From contig JAFVYX010000195.1 in assembly GCA_017500625.1 (NCBI GenBank), positions 1-15,613 of the forward strand: a stretch of DNA of 15,613 nucleotides, given 5' to 3'. This DNA is from Clostridia bacterium. Its GTDB lineage: Bacteria > Bacillota_A > Clostridia > Oscillospirales > CAG-272. A program made the position numbers and the translations under genes. A model generated the notes under the pieces. The model had not been told where the DNA came from, did not search any database, and saw only the letters and a program-made list of their open reading frames with translations. Below, piece after piece: positions 1 through 7,302 of the stretch. Position 1 is the stretch's first letter; every line of letters starts with the position of its first letter.

Positions 1-666
1 CCGGAGATCAGCCAGACCATGAAAAAGCTGGGCAAGGAGTCAGTCTTCCTGAACGGCCTGCGGGTCACGGATAAGGAGACGGTGGACATCGTCCAGATGG
101 TGCTGGCGGGCAAGGTCAATAAGACCCTCGTCAACCTGCTCGAAAGCCGCGGCGGCAAGGCCATGGGCATCTCGGGCATTGACGGTCGCCTCATTGAGGC
201 CGAGATGAAGAACGAAAAGCTCGGCTACGTCGGCAACGTCAAGAAGATCCACATCAAGCCCGTCACCGACCTTCTCGAGAAGGGGTATATCCCCGTCGTC
301 TCGACCGTCGGCTGTGATAAGGACGGCAACACCTACAACATCAACGGCGATACCGCCGCCGCCTACATCGCGGGCGCCCTTGGGGCCGAGCGCCTCATTA
401 TGATGACCGACATCGCGGGCATTCTCCGCGATAAGGACGATCCCCGTACCCTCATTCCCGAGCTGACGGTCAGCGAGGCCGCTCACCTCAAGGAGCAGGG
501 TGTCATCTCGGGCGGTATGATCCCCAAGGTCAACTGCTGTGTCGAGGCCATCGAGCGGGGCGTTGAGAACGTCATCATTATGGACGGCCGTATCCCGCAC
601 TCGATCCTGATGGAGATCCTCACCGATGAGGGCGCGGGCACGATGGTCAAGGGGGATAAGGTATGA
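1..666 (+). CDS. argB: Acetylglutamate kinase (5' truncated by window edge)
   Basis: N-acetyl-L-glutamate kinase phosphorylates N-acetylglutamate with ATP, the second step of cytoplasmic arginine synthesis. The reading frame is open from base 1 and begins with the residues PEIS, which in this family follow the N-terminal glycine motif (GGGPEIS), so roughly 70 residues are missing; the ATG at 19 is internal and not the start. About 221 codons are visible against a usual 280-300. Family landmarks are the central NINGDTAAAYIAGAL segment, the MMTDIAGIL strand and the C-terminal GGMIPKV motif that lies in the nucleotide-binding half. The stop codon (664-666) overlaps the argD ATG by 4 nt, so the two are translationally coupled. 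Arginine feedback sensitivity cannot be judged because the N-terminal helix is outside the window. Confidence 0.95.
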   Translation, partial: PEISQTMKKLGKESVFLNGLRVTDKETVDIVQMVLAGKVNKTLVNLLESRGGKAMGISGIDGRLIEAEMKNEKLGYVGNVKKIHIKPVTDLLEKGYIPVVSTVGCDKDGNTYNINGDTAAAYIAGALGAERLIMMTDIAGILRDKDDPRTLIPELTVSEAAHLKEQGVISGGMIPKVNCCVEAIERGVENVIIMDGRIPHSILMEILTDEGAGTMVKGDKV

Positions 667-1838
667 GCTTCAAATCGATCGACGACCGCTACGTTGCCGC
701 CACCTACAAGCGCTTTCCCTTAGAGCTCGTGCGCGGCGAGGGCTCGCTCCTCTACGATGCCGAGGGGCGCCGCTATATCGACATGGGCTCGGGCATCGGC
801 GTGACCGCCTTCGGCCACGCGGACGCCGCCTGGATCGCGGCCACCACCGCCCAGCTCTCCGCCGTAGCCCACACCTCAAACCTCTATTATACCGAGCCCT
901 GCGCCCGCCTTGCCGAGGTGCTTTGCACCCGCACGGGTATGGCCCGCGTGTTCTTTGCCAACTCGGGTGCCGAGGCCAACGAGTGCGCCATCAAGATCGC
1001 CCGCCGCCACGCCGCGGACGTCCGCGGCCTCGAGGACGCCGTGATCGTCACGCTGAAAAACAGCTTCCACGGCCGCACCCTCACAACGCTTGCCGCCACG
1101 GGCCAGGACCATTTCCACAAGCTTTTCCAGCCCCTCACCCCTGGTTTTATTCACGCAGAGGCGGGGAATATTGAGGAAATGCAAAGAATACTTGACGAAT
1201 ATCCCGTTGCCGCCGTGCTCCTCGAATGCGTGCAGGGCGAGGGCGGCGTGATCGCCCTGTCGGGCGAATACCTTACGGCCGTTGAGCGTGCCGTGCATGA
1301 GCGCGGAGCGCTCCTCATGATCGACGAGGTGCAAACGGGCAACGGCCGTACGGGCGCTCTCTACGCCTATCAAAATTACGGCCTCACCCCCGACGTCGTC
1401 ACCACGGCCAAGGGGCTTGGCGGCGGCCTGCCGATCGGCGCCTGCCTGATGGCCGAGCCCGTCGCGGGCCTTCTCGGCTACGGCGACCACGGCTCGACCT
1501 TCGGTGGCAACCCCGTCGCCGCGGCGGGCGCCCTTTCGGTTCTTTCGCGCATTGACGAGGCGCTCCTTGCCTCGGTGAAGGCCAAGAGCGAACGCATCTT
1601 CTCGGCGCTTTCGGGCGCCAAGGGCATAAAGTCGGTCTCGGGCCTTGGGCTGATGATCGGCATTGAGACGGTCCGCCCCGCCGCCGAGGTGGTGGCCGAT
1701 TGCAACGCCGCGGGCGTCCTTTGCCTCACGGCCAAGACCAAGGTGCGGCTCCTGCCCGCACTCAACATTGACGATGCGGTGCTTACCGAGGCGCTCTCGG
1801 TGATCCTCGAGGCCGCCGCGAAAGGAGTAGAAGAATGA
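663..1838 (+). CDS. argD: Acetylornithine aminotransferase
   Basis: This PLP-dependent class III aminotransferase interconverts N-acetylglutamate semialdehyde and N2-acetylornithine with glutamate as amino donor. At 391 residues it has the normal family length. Visible motifs are [12 protein letters not shown] (about residues 100-111, PLP phosphate contact), HGRT (136-139), the [12 protein letters not shown] segment with Asp221 expected to hold the pyridine nitrogen, and TTAKGLGGG with Lys250 as the expected Schiff-base lysine. The start is fixed by the ATGA overlap with argB and an AAGGGGG ribosome binding site at 649-655, 7 nt upstream. Its own stop overlaps argF in the same way. Closely related enzymes act on succinylornithine, GABA or ornithine, but the argB-argD-argF context makes the arginine role by far the most likely. 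Confidence 0.96.
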   Translation: MSFKSIDDRYVAATYKRFPLELVRGEGSLLYDAEGRRYIDMGSGIGVTAFGHADAAWIAATTAQLSAVAHTSNLYYTEPCARLAEVLCTRTGMARVFFANSGAEANECAIKIARRHAADVRGLEDAVIVTLKNSFHGRTLTTLAATGQDHFHKLFQPLTPGFIHAEAGNIEEMQRILDEYPVAAVLLECVQGEGGVIALSGEYLTAVERAVHERGALLMIDEVQTGNGRTGALYAYQNYGLTPDVVTTAKGLGGGLPIGACLMAEPVAGLLGYGDHGSTFGGNPVAAAGALSVLSRIDEALLASVKAKSERIFSALSGAKGIKSVSGLGLMIGIETVRPAAEVVADCNAAGVLCLTAKTKVRLLPALNIDDAVLTEALSVILEAAAKGVEE

Positions 1839-2827
1839 ACCTGAAAGGGAAGAGCTTTTTGAAGCTCCTCGACCTCACAAGCGAGGAGATCGCGGGGCTT
1901 CTCGACCTCGCCGCCGAGCTGAAGGCCAAAAAGAAGGCGGGGATCCCTCACCGCCTCTGCGAGGGCAAGTCGATCGCTCTCATTTTTGAAAAGACGTCCA
2001 CGCGCACGCGCTGCGCCTTTGAGGTCGCCGCCGCCGATCTCGGTATGCACCCCACCTATCTCGATCCCCAGGGCTCGCAGATCGGAAAAAAGGAGAGCAT
2101 TCCCGATACCGCCCGCGTGCTGGGACGTATGTTTGATGCCATTGAGTACCGCGGCTTTGGTCAGGACCTGGTCGAGGCGCTGGCCGCCTACGCGGGCGTG
2201 CCCGTCTACAACGGCCTCACGAACGAATTCCACCCGACGCAGATCCTTGCCGATTTTCTGACGATCCGTGAGCATCTTGGCGACCTTCGCGGCAAAAAGC
2301 TCGTCTATATGGGAGACGCGCGCTACAACATGGGCAACTCTCTGATGGTCGGCTGTGCCAAGATGGGCATGCACTTCGTGGCCGCCGCCCCCGAAAAGTA
2401 TTTCCCCGATGCCGCCCTTGTGGCCGAGTGCCGCGCCATCGCCGAGAAAACGGGCGCCACCATCACCCTCTGTGAGGACCCGATGGAGGCCACCCGCGGT
2501 GCCGACGTCATCTACACCGACGTCTGGGTGTCGATGGGCGAGCCCGACGCCGTCTGGGAGGAGCGTATCTGCGACCTCACCCCCTACCGCGTGACCGCCG
2601 CGCTGATGCAAAACGCGGGCAGCGGGTGCCGCTTTATGCACTGCCTTCCCGCCTTCCACGACCTCGACACGACCGTCGGCAAACAGATCCACGAGAAATT
2701 CGGCCTCACCTGCATGGAGGTGACCGACGAGGTCTTTGAAAGCCCCGCCTCGATCGTCTTTGACGAGGCAGAGAATCGTATGCATACGATCAAGGCCGTC
2801 ATCGCCGCGACCCTCGCGGCGGTATAA
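1835..2827 (+). CDS. argF: Ornithine carbamoyltransferase
   Basis: This enzyme transfers the carbamoyl group from carbamoyl phosphate to ornithine, giving citrulline. The 330-residue length is typical. The carbamoyl-phosphate motif STRTR is at residues 55-59, the HPTQ motif at 133-136, the ornithine-binding SMG loop at 233-235 and the catalytic HCLP motif at 269-272, so all family signatures are present. The ATG overlaps the argD stop (ATGA) and is preceded by AAAGGAG at 1821-1827. A biosynthetic role is favoured over the catabolic arcB role because it ends an argB-argD-argF run with no arcA or arcC beside it. A long hairpin repeat begins inside its stop codon, and the operon's terminator is about 330 nt further on. 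Confidence 0.96.
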   Translation: MNLKGKSFLKLLDLTSEEIAGLLDLAAELKAKKKAGIPHRLCEGKSIALIFEKTSTRTRCAFEVAAADLGMHPTYLDPQGSQIGKKESIPDTARVLGRMFDAIEYRGFGQDLVEALAAYAGVPVYNGLTNEFHPTQILADFLTIREHLGDLRGKKLVYMGDARYNMGNSLMVGCAKMGMHFVAAAPEKYFPDAALVAECRAIAEKTGATITLCEDPMEATRGADVIYTDVWVSMGEPDAVWEERICDLTPYRVTAALMQNAGSGCRFMHCLPAFHDLDTTVGKQIHEKFGLTCMEVTDEVFESPASIVFDEAENRMHTIKAVIAATLAAV

Positions 2828-2922
2828 ATTCCGTAATACTGCGTTGCTCCTCGCCCACGATCTCGACGTACACAAGTACGCCTTCGCCCGTGGGCTCCGG
2901 CGCGCCTTGTCTTACGAAATTT
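2826..2922. repeat. Long imperfect hairpin repeat, copy F, starting in the argF stop codon
   Basis: This 97-nt element can fold into one long hairpin made of three nested paired segments. The outer arms are 2826-2839 with 2909-2922 (12 of 14 pairs), the middle arms GCCCACG 2853-2859 with CGTGGGC 2889-2895 (perfect), and the inner arms CGTAC 2867-2871 with GTACG 2876-2880 (perfect) around the loop ACAA. Between the stems lie the boxes CTGCGTTGCTCCTCG on the left and GCGCCTTG on the right. The same boxes and layout recur at 6909-7010 with different arm sequences. No coding potential is evident. It may be a REP/MITE-like element or an mRNA 3'-end structure for the arg operon. Confidence 0.75.
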
Positions 2923-3158
2923 CTCCTCGCCGCGACCCTCGCGGGATAAGCCTGCGCCGAGATCACCGCTCGCTCCCCTTGCCGTGCGAAAGCACGCCCG
3001 CGGGTCACGATCGGCAATTTCTGCTCGAAATTCTCTCCGCGAGAGCCGCGCGCCTGCACCTGTGTTTCTCGCCGCGCCTTGTCTTACGAAATTTCCCCTC
3101 GCCGCGCCTTGTTTTCTTGTGTTGAGGGGATCGTCCTGATGTCATTTCTTTTGTCCAT
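2923..3158. other. Gene-free spacer rich in small inverted repeats
   Basis: No reading frame on either strand here looks like a real gene. The stretch holds short inverted repeats: CGTGC-GAAA-GCACG at 2983-2996, AATTTC-TGCTC-GAAATT at 3016-3032 and CTCTC-CGC-GAGAG at 3033-3045. There is also a looser pairing of GAAATT...GACCC (from 2916) with GGGTC...AATTTC (ending 3021). It looks like degenerate or overlapping members of the same hairpin family as copy F. Confidence 0.55.
3068..3112 (+). repeat. Second copy of the right arm of hairpin copy F
   Basis: Bases 3073-3106 repeat bases 2901-2934 in direct orientation with 33 of 34 identical (one T/C difference). The copy covers the right arm of the hairpin plus the CCTCGCCGCG flank. 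A further 15-nt box, CTCGCCGCGCCTTGT, occurs twice here at 3068-3082 and 3098-3112. The matching left arm is absent, so this is a half element. Confidence 0.8.
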
Positions 3159-3187
3159 AAAAAAGACCGCGATGCGGTCTTTTTTTG
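3159..3187 (+). terminator. Intrinsic terminator downstream of the arg operon
   Basis: A perfect 12-bp stem (AAAAAAGACCGC at 3159-3170 with its complement at 3174-3185) closes a 3-nt loop GAT and runs straight into a T tract. The matching A tract on the left means it could work in both directions. It separates the arg operon from the promoter at 3248. Confidence 0.92.
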
Positions 3188-3247
3188 TGCATTTTGATAG
3201 TTTCGCGGGGGCGCATTTGGCGAAGTGACGAAAAGGAGGAACGCGCC

Positions 3248-3277
3248 TTGACACGGAGCTTTTGTATTTGTTATAAT
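3248..3277 (+). promoter_or_regulatory. Sigma-A promoter for the lipoprotein gene
   Basis: TTGACA (3248-3253) and TATAAT (3272-3277) are both exact consensus hexamers with an 18-nt spacer. They lie 61 nt downstream of a terminator, and transcription should start near 3284. This gives the lipoprotein gene its own, probably strong, transcription unit. Confidence 0.9.
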
Positions 3278-3305
3278 TAAAACAGTCATTATTCCTCCGC
3301 GAAAA

Positions 3306-3345
3306 ACGAGCGCAAGCTCGTGGTAAGGCCGCCCTTCGGGCGGTC
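3306..3345 (+). promoter_or_regulatory. Two hairpins in the lipoprotein mRNA leader
   Basis: The leader of about 75 nt contains ACGAGC-GCAA-GCTCGT (3306-3321, a 6-bp stem with a GNRA-type loop) followed by an 8-bp stem (3327-3334 with 3338-3345) around TTC. The ribosome binding site GGAAAGG (3346-3352) starts right after the second stem, 5 nt before the ATG at 3358. There is no T tract, so this is not a terminator. The hairpins may stabilise the 5' end of the mRNA or tune translation; no known riboswitch class is recognised. Confidence 0.5.
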
Positions 3346-3357
3346 GGAAAGGTAGCT

Positions 3358-6300
3358 ATGAAAAAGAGAATTCCCGTAGTTTTACTCTCGCTTCTTCTTG
3401 TGGTGTCCTTCCTTCTGTCGTCCTGCACTCTTTTGGGCGACACGGGAAACGGCGACACGACGGCGCCGCCGCCCGAGGCACCCACGGTGGTGTCCTGCGA
3501 AAAGGTGGGCACCGACGGTCTTGTTGACACCTGGCGCATCACTTTCTCGGACGATTCGACCGCCGAGTTCACGGTGACCAACGGCGCGGCGGGTGCCCAG
3601 GGCACGCCCGGTGCCACGGGTGCCACGGGCCATTCCCCCACCGTCACCTCGTGCGAAAAGATCTCGACGACGGCCGAGGGTGACGTGTACCGCATCACGT
3701 TTTCCGATAACGTCACGGCCGACTTCACGGTGAGACGCGGCCAGGACGGCACGCCCCCCACCGTCACCGCCTGCCAGCGCGTGACGGGCACCGAGACCGA
3801 GGACGTCTACCGCATCTTCTTCTCGGACGGCAAGAGCGCCGACTTCAAGGTGCAAAAGGGCAAGGACGGCAAGGCCCCCGTCTTCAAGCAGGAGAACGGC
3901 GAGCTGTTTGTGTCCTACGACAACAGCGCCTGGACCTCGCTTGGCAGCGTGCGCGGTGAGGCGGGCACCTCGGTGACCGTCAAGTCCTGCGAGAGGATCT
4001 CCACCAGCGGCCTTGTCGACACCTGGCGCATCACCTTCTCGGACGGCTCGGCCGCCGAGTTCACGGTGACCAACGGCGCCGATGCGGGCGGCTCGGCCGA
4101 TCCCGCCGAAAAGAGCCGCATCGAGCTGCTTGTCGGTGAGCTTGTCAAGACCGTCCCCGTTCTGACGGGCACGGTGAGCGACGGCGGCGACTCCACCGCT
4201 TCCGTCCAGGCGCACCACGCTACGATCATCACGGGCTGGGCAGGCCCCATGACCAAGGAGTTCATGTTTGGTGACAGCGATAAGGTCCTCTCGATCGACC
4301 TCAATCAGTTTGGCTTTTTCACGAAAGAGACGGGCTATACCCCCTCGGTGGGGGCCACCGTTACCCTTGAGATCCAGATCCGCAAGCCGGGCACGGAGGA
4401 TCCCACGTCGACCTACACCTCCACCCTTTACAAGTCCTACACCGCCACCGTCCTTACGAACGGCACCGACGATTACACGGTGAACGTTGAGATCCCGAAG
4501 AGCGACCTTGCCGACTTTGAGGACGATGAGGTCTTCATCTTCGGCTTGAACGTCATCGGCTCGGACGGCGTGCGCCTTTCGCCCTCGGAAAACGCGAGCT
4601 ACTGCATTACCCCCACCCTCATGGATGGCAGCAGCCAGTACCGGTACACGGGCTACTACACGAAGGACACCGCGGGCGCCGGCCTTTCGGACTCCTCGCG
4701 CCTTTTCGCGCCGGATATGTCCTTCCTCCACGGCTACGAGACCCGTGTGACCCTGCCTCCCGCCACCGCACCGAGCGTTGTCTCCTGCGATAAGGTGGCA
4801 ACCGTGGGCATGCAGGACACCTGGCGCATCACCTTCTCGGACGGCTCCACGGCCGACTTCACCGTGACGAACGGTGCGGGCGGCGGCGGCGCGGAATGGG
4901 AGAGCATCGTCAACCGTGTCAACCTCCTCGCCGAGGCCCTTGTGAAGAAGGAGATCGTCGGTAATTCCTCGGTGACCGACGGCGGCAAGACCACGATCCC
5001 TCAGGATAAGACCAACACCCTCATCAAGGGCTGGGGCGGCCCGATGACCAAGGAGATCATGTTCGGCACGGCCGACAAGCTCATCGGTCTCAAGCTCAAC
5101 CGGTTTGCCTTCTTTACTCAGCCCGGGGGCGCGATCCCCTCGATCGGTGAGGAGATCACCCTCGAGATCGAGATCCGCAAGGTCACGGCCCCCAACACCT
5201 CCACCCTCTTTAAGAAGTACACCGCCACCCTCGTGACGAACGGCCGTGACGACTACCTGGTGGAGGTCGAGATCCCCGCCTCGGATTTCGCGACCTTTGC
5301 CGAGGACCAGATCTTCATTCTCGGCTTAAACCCGGTGAGCGACAGCTTTGTCCGTCTCTCGCCCTCCTACAGCGATGCCTACGCCATTGAGGAGACGACC
5401 TACGACGTTGGCAACGGCGCGCGCCCCTCCTACTGCATCTACTACACGGCCAACGTCAACCCGTCCGCCTCCACCGTGGGTGTCTATCCCGACATCACCT
5501 TTGTGACGGGCTACCGTGACGTGGTCAACGTCCCGACGGGCGGTACCACCACCCCCGAGGAGGAAGAGGATATGGATCTTTTGAAGCTCCCCGAGCAGTA
5601 CGACCTTGTGGTCGGCGATACCTTTGAGCTGTTCTACAAGGGCATCACCTACTGCCTTGACAGCGACGTCTTTGCCTACGAGCTGAAGTACACCGACAGC
5701 GTGAACCGCGGCTCGAACTACAGCCGCAAGTACATCTGGAAGCCCACCGCGGCCGACGTCGGTAAGCATACGCTGACGATCGCCGTGCGTGACAACCTCG
5801 GCGCGATCCTCGACGAGGACGAGGTCACGATCAACGTGGTGCCGAAGCCCACGTCGCCCGATAAGGAGAAGAACGTCCTCATCGTCGGTGACTCGCTGAC
5901 GAGCGGCGGTCTCTGGGTGAACGAGCTTTACCGCCGCCTTTGCGGCACGGGCGGCTCGCCCGCCGGCCACGGCCTTACGAACATCAACTTCCTCGGCACC
6001 CGTGTGGTCGCGGACACCGACGGCAAGGTGCGCTACGAGGGCTTCGGCGGTTGGGGCTTCAAGTCCTACACCACCGCCTACACGGGCAGAGAATACTTCC
6101 GCTACGTGACGATCAATGCCGATGTGGTCGATTACACCAAGCTCGTCCAGCACTCCTTCTATAAGGACGGCCAGAATCAGCTCTGGAAGCTCGAGACCAT
6201 CGAGCCAACGCGCCTCAAGCTGATCCACGTCGACCAAAACGGCTATACCAGCGAGAGTCTCAAGCCGCTGGCCTCGTCCGGCACGCTCACCCTTTACAGC

Positions 6301-6894
6301 GGCGACTCGACGGTGACCTCGATCCCCTACACGGGCGCCACAGCCGCCGAGGGCAACCCCTTCTGGAATACGGAAAAGGGGAAGGTCGACTTCACCTCCT
6401 ACGCCAAGGCGCAGGGCGTGGACGTCGATAACGGCGAGGGCATCGATGAGTTCATCATCTTCGTCGGCTGGAACCACACGGGCTCGACTCCCGGCCAGCT
6501 CAAGACGATGGCTAAGGAGCTGATCGACCTGATGCACGCCGAGTTCCCCGAGTGCCACGTGACGCTCGTGACGCTCCAGCTCCCCTCGCGTGACGGCTTC
6601 GGTAGTTCCTACGGCATCGAGTGGAACTACTACGAGAAGATGGGCGTTGTCTACGACTTTGCCGACGTCTATGAGGAGATCGCGGCGGACGCCAAGTATT
6701 CCTCCTTCGTCTCGGTCGTCAGCACGGCGGGGCAGTTTGACGCCAAGTACAACTACCCGACGTATCAGGACAGCGGCAACACCCGTTACCCGCTTCCGAA
6801 CACCGCACAGTCGAACGGCGTTCACCCGAACGATGCGGGCCGCTACCAGATCGCGGACGCGGTGTACCGGCATATTTGCACGCGCCTCCAGTAA
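3358..6894 (+). CDS. Large surface lipoprotein with repeats, duplicated unknown domain and C-terminal SGNH/GDSL hydrolase
   Basis: This is a secreted 1178-residue lipoprotein. A signal peptide with a KKR start and hydrophobic core ends in lipobox LSSC with Cys23 as lipidation site. Five repeats of about 40 residues begin near 42, 94, 134, 205 and 472. A short Gly-X-Y stretch follows the first (76-91). Two related domains of about 210 residues (about 252-466 and 513-728) share GW(A/G)GPMTKE; I do not recognise their family. An acidic linker (733-739) leads to an Ig-like region (740-835) and an SGNH hydrolase domain (839-1178). The hydrolase shows GDSL with Ser846, block II near Gly897-Gly898, block III Asn1039 and block V His1156. 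Block V reads NGVHPND, so Asn1153 takes the usual Asp place. Esterase or deacetylase action on a surface or dietary glycan is inferred; the substrate is unknown. It has its own promoter and no operon partner. Confidence 0.85.
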   Translation: MKKRIPVVLLSLLLVVSFLLSSCTLLGDTGNGDTTAPPPEAPTVVSCEKVGTDGLVDTWRITFSDDSTAEFTVTNGAAGAQGTPGATGATGHSPTVTSCEKISTTAEGDVYRITFSDNVTADFTVRRGQDGTPPTVTACQRVTGTETEDVYRIFFSDGKSADFKVQKGKDGKAPVFKQENGELFVSYDNSAWTSLGSVRGEAGTSVTVKSCERISTSGLVDTWRITFSDGSAAEFTVTNGADAGGSADPAEKSRIELLVGELVKTVPVLTGTVSDGGDSTASVQAHHATIITGWAGPMTKEFMFGDSDKVLSIDLNQFGFFTKETGYTPSVGATVTLEIQIRKPGTEDPTSTYTSTLYKSYTATVLTNGTDDYTVNVEIPKSDLADFEDDEVFIFGLNVIGSDGVRLSPSENASYCITPTLMDGSSQYRYTGYYTKDTAGAGLSDSSRLFAPDMSFLHGYETRVTLPPATAPSVVSCDKVATVGMQDTWRITFSDGSTADFTVTNGAGGGGAEWESIVNRVNLLAEALVKKEIVGNSSVTDGGKTTIPQDKTNTLIKGWGGPMTKEIMFGTADKLIGLKLNRFAFFTQPGGAIPSIGEEITLEIEIRKVTAPNTSTLFKKYTATLVTNGRDDYLVEVEIPASDFATFAEDQIFILGLNPVSDSFVRLSPSYSDAYAIEETTYDVGNGARPSYCIYYTANVNPSASTVGVYPDITFVTGYRDVVNVPTGGTTTPEEEEDMDLLKLPEQYDLVVGDTFELFYKGITYCLDSDVFAYELKYTDSVNRGSNYSRKYIWKPTAADVGKHTLTIAVRDNLGAILDEDEVTINVVPKPTSPDKEKNVLIVGDSLTSGGLWVNELYRRLCGTGGSPAGHGLTNINFLGTRVVADTDGKVRYEGFGGWGFKSYTTAYTGREYFRYVTINADVVDYTKLVQHSFYKDGQNQLWKLETIEPTRLKLIHVDQNGYTSESLKPLASSGTLTLYSGDSTVTSIPYTGATAAEGNPFWNTEKGKVDFTSYAKAQGVDVDNGEGIDEFIIFVGWNHTGSTPGQLKTMAKELIDLMHAEFPECHVTLVTLQLPSRDGFGSSYGIEWNYYEKMGVVYDFADVYEEIAADAKYSSFVSVVSTAGQFDAKYNYPTYQDSGNTRYPLPNTAQSNGVHPNDAGRYQIADAVYRHICTRLQ
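3481..4887 (+). repeat. Five intragenic repeat units encoding about 40 residues each
   Basis: Units start near 3481, 3637, 3757, 3970 and 4771. Each encodes the pattern [ST]V-x-[SA]C-[ED/Q][KR], then (D/V)(T/Y)(W/Y)RI(T/F)FSD, then (A)(E/D)F(T/K)V and a Gly-rich end. Units 1, 4 and 5 are closest: 4018-4049 and 4816-4847 are identical over 32 nt. Units 1 to 4 are clustered in the N-terminal part, while unit 5 sits between the two large duplicated domains, so each large domain is preceded by one of the units. Confidence 0.85.
4111..5541 (+). repeat. Internal duplication of a domain of about 210 residues
   Basis: The segments encoding about residues 252-466 and 513-728 align along their whole length. 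Landmarks are GWAGPMTKE (293-301) against GWGGPMTKE (558-566), then an LEI(Q/E)IRK strand, a YTAT(V/L)(L/V)TNG(T/R)DDY strand, a VEIP(K/A)SD(L/F) segment, an IF(I)(F/L)GLN strand and RLSPS. The alternating hydrophobic pattern suggests a beta-sandwich of the carbohydrate-binding type, but no known family was recognised. Confidence 0.75.
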
Positions 6895-6898
6895 TTCG

Positions 6899-7019
6899 CC
6901 GCGCGTTTGAAAATCGTGCATCTCTGCGTTGCTCCTCGAAAGCGGCTTGACGTACGTTTAGTACGCCTGCGCCTTGCTTTCGGCGGTGCGCCTTGACCTG
7001 CACGATTTTCCCACCGCGC
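6899..7019. repeat. Long imperfect hairpin repeat, copy A (complete)
   Basis: The outer arms GAAAATCGTGCA (6909-6920) and TGCACGATTTTC (6999-7010) pair perfectly over 12 bp. The middle arms are CGAAAGC (6937-6943) with GCTTTCG (6976-6982), and the inner arms CGTAC (6951-6955) with GTACG (6961-6965) around GTTTA. CCGCGC occurs just outside both ends. The boxes TGCGTTGCTCCTCG (left) and GCGCCTTG (right) match copy F near argF, although the paired arms differ in sequence, so base pairing rather than sequence is kept. Confidence 0.85.
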
Positions 7020-7246
7020 TTGTGAAAATTATGTCATACGTCGTTGCTCCTCGAAAGCGGCTCGGCCTCCCCGCGGATATGGTCAAAATGGGCGCGCGTT
7101 GTCACTTGCTTCATTTTTCCCTATCCTTGGGGTATCGCTTCACCAAAACGCCACGCCGTGGCGTTTTGGCTTGCTCACGTACGTTTAGTACGCCTGCGCC
7201 TTGCTTTCGGCGGTGCGCCTTGACCTGCACGATTTTCCCACCGCGC
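7014..7246. repeat. Composite hairpin repeat, copy B (interrupted, right arm identical to copy A)
   Basis: The left end (CCGCGC-N4-GAAAAT from 7014, then CGTTGCTCCTCGAAAGCGGCT at 7042-7062) matches copy A. About 114 nt of unrelated sequence follow, and then 7177-7246 repeats 6950-7019 perfectly over 70 nt. The left outer arm here (ATTATGTCATACG region) has no complement in the right half, so copy B is a chimera of one element's left end with copy A's right end. It contains the terminator-like palindrome at 7143-7169. Confidence 0.8.
7143..7169. terminator. Perfect palindrome, possible terminator of the lipoprotein gene
   Basis: Bases 7143-7155 and 7157-7169 are perfect inverted repeats (13 bp around one base; 11 bp with a realistic 5-nt loop). 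The stem ends in TTTTGG, so the T tract is short and termination may be weak. The preceding TCGCTTCA (7135-7142) also precedes the stronger terminator at 7303, so the two look like relatives. Confidence 0.55.
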
Positions 7247-7302
7247 GGTCCTCGGCGCCTGCTCGGTCCTGCCGCATAGTCGCGCGGCGAGGACTTCGCT
7301 TC
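7247..7302. other. Short gene-free spacer with one inverted repeat
   Basis: This segment lies between repeat copy B and the terminator and shows no gene. GTCCTCG (7248-7254) and CGAGGAC (7288-7294) can pair with a 33-nt gap. The 7336-7394 stretch on the other side of the terminator is AT-rich and shows nothing else I can support. Confidence 0.4.

Noticed and set aside
2799..3125. Small open frames on both strands across the argF-lipoprotein intergenic region
   Set aside because: They run through the hairpin repeats, lack ribosome binding sites and encode Arg/Pro-rich sequence with no protein-like pattern.
2826..3158. CRISPR array or riboswitch in the repeat-rich spacer
   Set aside because: There are no regularly spaced identical repeats with unique spacers, and the structures follow rather than precede a gene they could control.
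3601..3633. True collagen-like protein based on the Gly-X-Y stretch
   Set aside because: Only about five Gly-X-Y triplets occur (residues 76-91), too few for a stable triple helix, so it is treated as a linker.
5326..6921. Long open frame on the - strand opposite the lipoprotein gene, and similar long antisense frames opposite argF and hisD
   Set aside because: They arise from the strong codon bias of GC-rich genes, have no ribosome binding sites, and encode low-complexity Arg/Val/Asp-rich sequences without recognisable domains.
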